From: Betaproteobacteria bacterium
Lineage (GTDB): Bacteria; Pseudomonadota; Gammaproteobacteria; Burkholderiales; Burkholderiaceae
NCBI GenBank assembly: GCA_009921765.1
Contig: RFXC01000105.1
Span: 1 to 13,770, forward strand
Reading direction: 5' to 3'
Length of the DNA: 13,770 nt
Shown here: in pieces, positions 12,750 through 13,770 of the stretch
Numbering within the stretch: position 1 is the first letter of the stretch
How the letters are laid out: the number at the start of each line of letters is the position of its first letter
Made by a program: the position numbers and the translations under genes
The notes under the pieces: generated by a model
The model's input: only the letters and a program-made list of their open reading frames with translations
Databases searched by the model: none
What the model was told of the DNA's origin: nothing

Positions 12750-13770
12750 ATGCCCGCTCCCATCACTTGTATCGAAGATCTTCGCCAACTGCACCGCCGC
12801 CGGGTGCCCAAGATGTTCTTCGACTACTGCGACTCCGGTGCCTGGACCGAAAGCACCTACCGCGCCAACGTCGACGACTTTTCGCCCATCAAGTTTCGGC
12901 AGCGGGTGGCTGTGAACATGGACGGCCGAAGCACCCGCAGCAGCATGATTGGTCACTCTGTGGCGATGCCGGTTGCGCTCGCTCCCGTGGGGCTGACTGG
13001 CATGCAGCATGCGGACGGCGAAATTCTCGCCGCCAAGGCGGCCGAGCGATTTGGCGTGCCGTTCACGCTCTCGACCATGAGCATCTGCTCGATCGAGGAT
13101 ATTGCCGCACACACCACGAAGCCGTTCTGGTTCCAGCTCTATGTCATGCGCGACCGGGACTTCATTGCGAGGCTGATCGATCGCGCGAAGGCGGCCGGCT
13201 GCTCGGCGCTGGTGCTGACACTCGATCTTCAGATTCTGGGCCAGCGCCACAAGGACATCAAGAATGGTCTGTCGGCGCCGCCAAAGCTCACGCTCCCGAA
13301 CATCCTCAACATGATGACCAAGCCTGGCTGGTGCCTGGGCATGTTGGGCACGTCGCGCCGTCAATTCGGCAATATCGTGGGCCATGTCAAGGGCGTGGGC
13401 GATATGTCCTCGCTCGGGGCCTGGACCAGCCAGCAGTTTGATCCCACGCTCAACTGGAACGATGTTGAATGGATCAAGCAGCGCTGGGGCGGCAAGCTGG
13501 TTCTGAAGGGCATCATGGAGCCGGTTGACGCCCGGCTGGCGGTCGAGAGCGGCGCTGACGCACTTGTCGTTTCGAATCACGGCGGGCGTCAGCTTGATGG
13601 CGCGCTCTCGTCGGTCAAGGCCTTGCCGGCCATTGTGGATGCCGTGGGGCGCGACATTGAAGTTTGGCTAGATAGCGGTATTCGCTCAGGTCAGGACGTC
13701 CTGCGGGCCCTAGCGCTCGGTGCGCGCGGCACCATGATTGGCCGCGCGTTTCTTTACGGCCTGGGCGCCA
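12750..13770 (+). CDS. lldD: FMN-dependent L-lactate/alpha-hydroxy-acid dehydrogenase, LldD-like (3'-truncated by window)
   Basis: The frame opens at ATG 12750 and runs to the window end (340 codons), so the C terminus is missing; LldD has about 380-400 residues. The FMN-dependent alpha-hydroxy-acid oxidase motifs are all present. They are Y26 (FFDYCDSGAW), the FMN-binding stretch MPVALAPVGLTGM (74-86), Y131 (WFQLYV), D159 and R166 (LDLQILGQR), K253 (LVLKGI), and catalytic H277 with R280 in SNHGGRQLD. The phosphate-binding end DSGIRSGQDVLRALALGARG is also intact. The spacing to H277 matches LldD (H275 in E. coli) better than the shorter glycolate oxidases. The enzyme would oxidise L-lactate or a similar 2-hydroxy acid at the inner membrane and pass electrons to quinone. 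Mandelate or other hydroxy acids cannot be excluded. It is divergent from aroE; no strong ribosome binding site is visible. Confidence 0.9.
   Translation, partial: MPAPITCIEDLRQLHRRRVPKMFFDYCDSGAWTESTYRANVDDFSPIKFRQRVAVNMDGRSTRSSMIGHSVAMPVALAPVGLTGMQHADGEILAAKAAERFGVPFTLSTMSICSIEDIAAHTTKPFWFQLYVMRDRDFIARLIDRAKAAGCSALVLTLDLQILGQRHKDIKNGLSAPPKLTLPNILNMMTKPGWCLGMLGTSRRQFGNIVGHVKGVGDMSSLGAWTSQQFDPTLNWNDVEWIKQRWGGKLVLKGIMEPVDARLAVESGADALVVSNHGGRQLDGALSSVKALPAIVDAVGRDIEVWLDSGIRSGQDVLRALALGARGTMIGRAFLYGLGA

Noticed and set aside
12407..13441. Plus-strand open frame of 344 codons spanning aroE antisense and part of the LldD-like gene
   Set aside because: It runs across two real genes in other frames; its translation is low-complexity and Arg/His-rich with no family features.
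12675..13580. Minus-strand open frame of 301 codons antisense to the LldD-like gene
   Set aside because: It is a shadow of a strongly conserved FMN enzyme frame, and its composition is dominated by Arg, His and Ala.

Overview
The window is high-GC DNA, densely packed with bacterial metabolic genes. A hand count gives about 64% GC over 7021-7620. The Liv-type transporter operon, acyl-CoA metabolism genes, AroE and LldD-like enzymes suggest a proteobacterium, most likely a betaproteobacterium of the Burkholderiales. That placement is inferred from overall gene content; no marker gene in the window proves it.

Left part (1-2247). The 3' end of an NMT1/THI5-type ABC substrate-binding protein gene meets, tail to tail, a two-gene minus-strand unit. 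This unit encodes a carboxymuconolactone-decarboxylase/AhpD-like protein and then a DapA-superfamily lyase or aldolase with altered active-site motifs. A 156-bp divergent spacer separates it from the next operon.

Centre (2248-9230). One tightly coupled plus-strand operon encodes a complete branched-chain-amino-acid-type ABC importer: periplasmic binding protein, permeases LivH and LivM, and ATPases LivG and LivF. It is followed without a gap by a crotonase-family protein and an AMP-forming acyl-CoA synthetase. Most junctions are stop/start overlaps. The layout suggests import of a carboxylic acid, activation to its CoA thioester, and a crotonase-type step. The substrate cannot be read from the sequence.

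Right part (9266-12667, minus strand). A run of genes reads aroE-like shikimate dehydrogenase, DUF1330 protein, a small acidic CesT/Tir-like type III secretion chaperone, and a 546-residue protein with a C-terminal OTU-like cysteine protease (deubiquitinase) domain. The last two lie 7 bp apart and look like a chaperone/effector pair. The effector gene is clearly lower in GC (about 56% over 9781-10380) than its surroundings, and no secretion apparatus genes are in the window. This probable orphan OTU effector with its own chaperone is the most interesting feature here.

Right edge (12750-13770). Divergent from aroE is an LldD-like FMN-dependent L-lactate/alpha-hydroxy-acid dehydrogenase gene, cut by the window end. 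No tRNA, rRNA, CRISPR array, insertion sequence or convincing intrinsic terminator was found.
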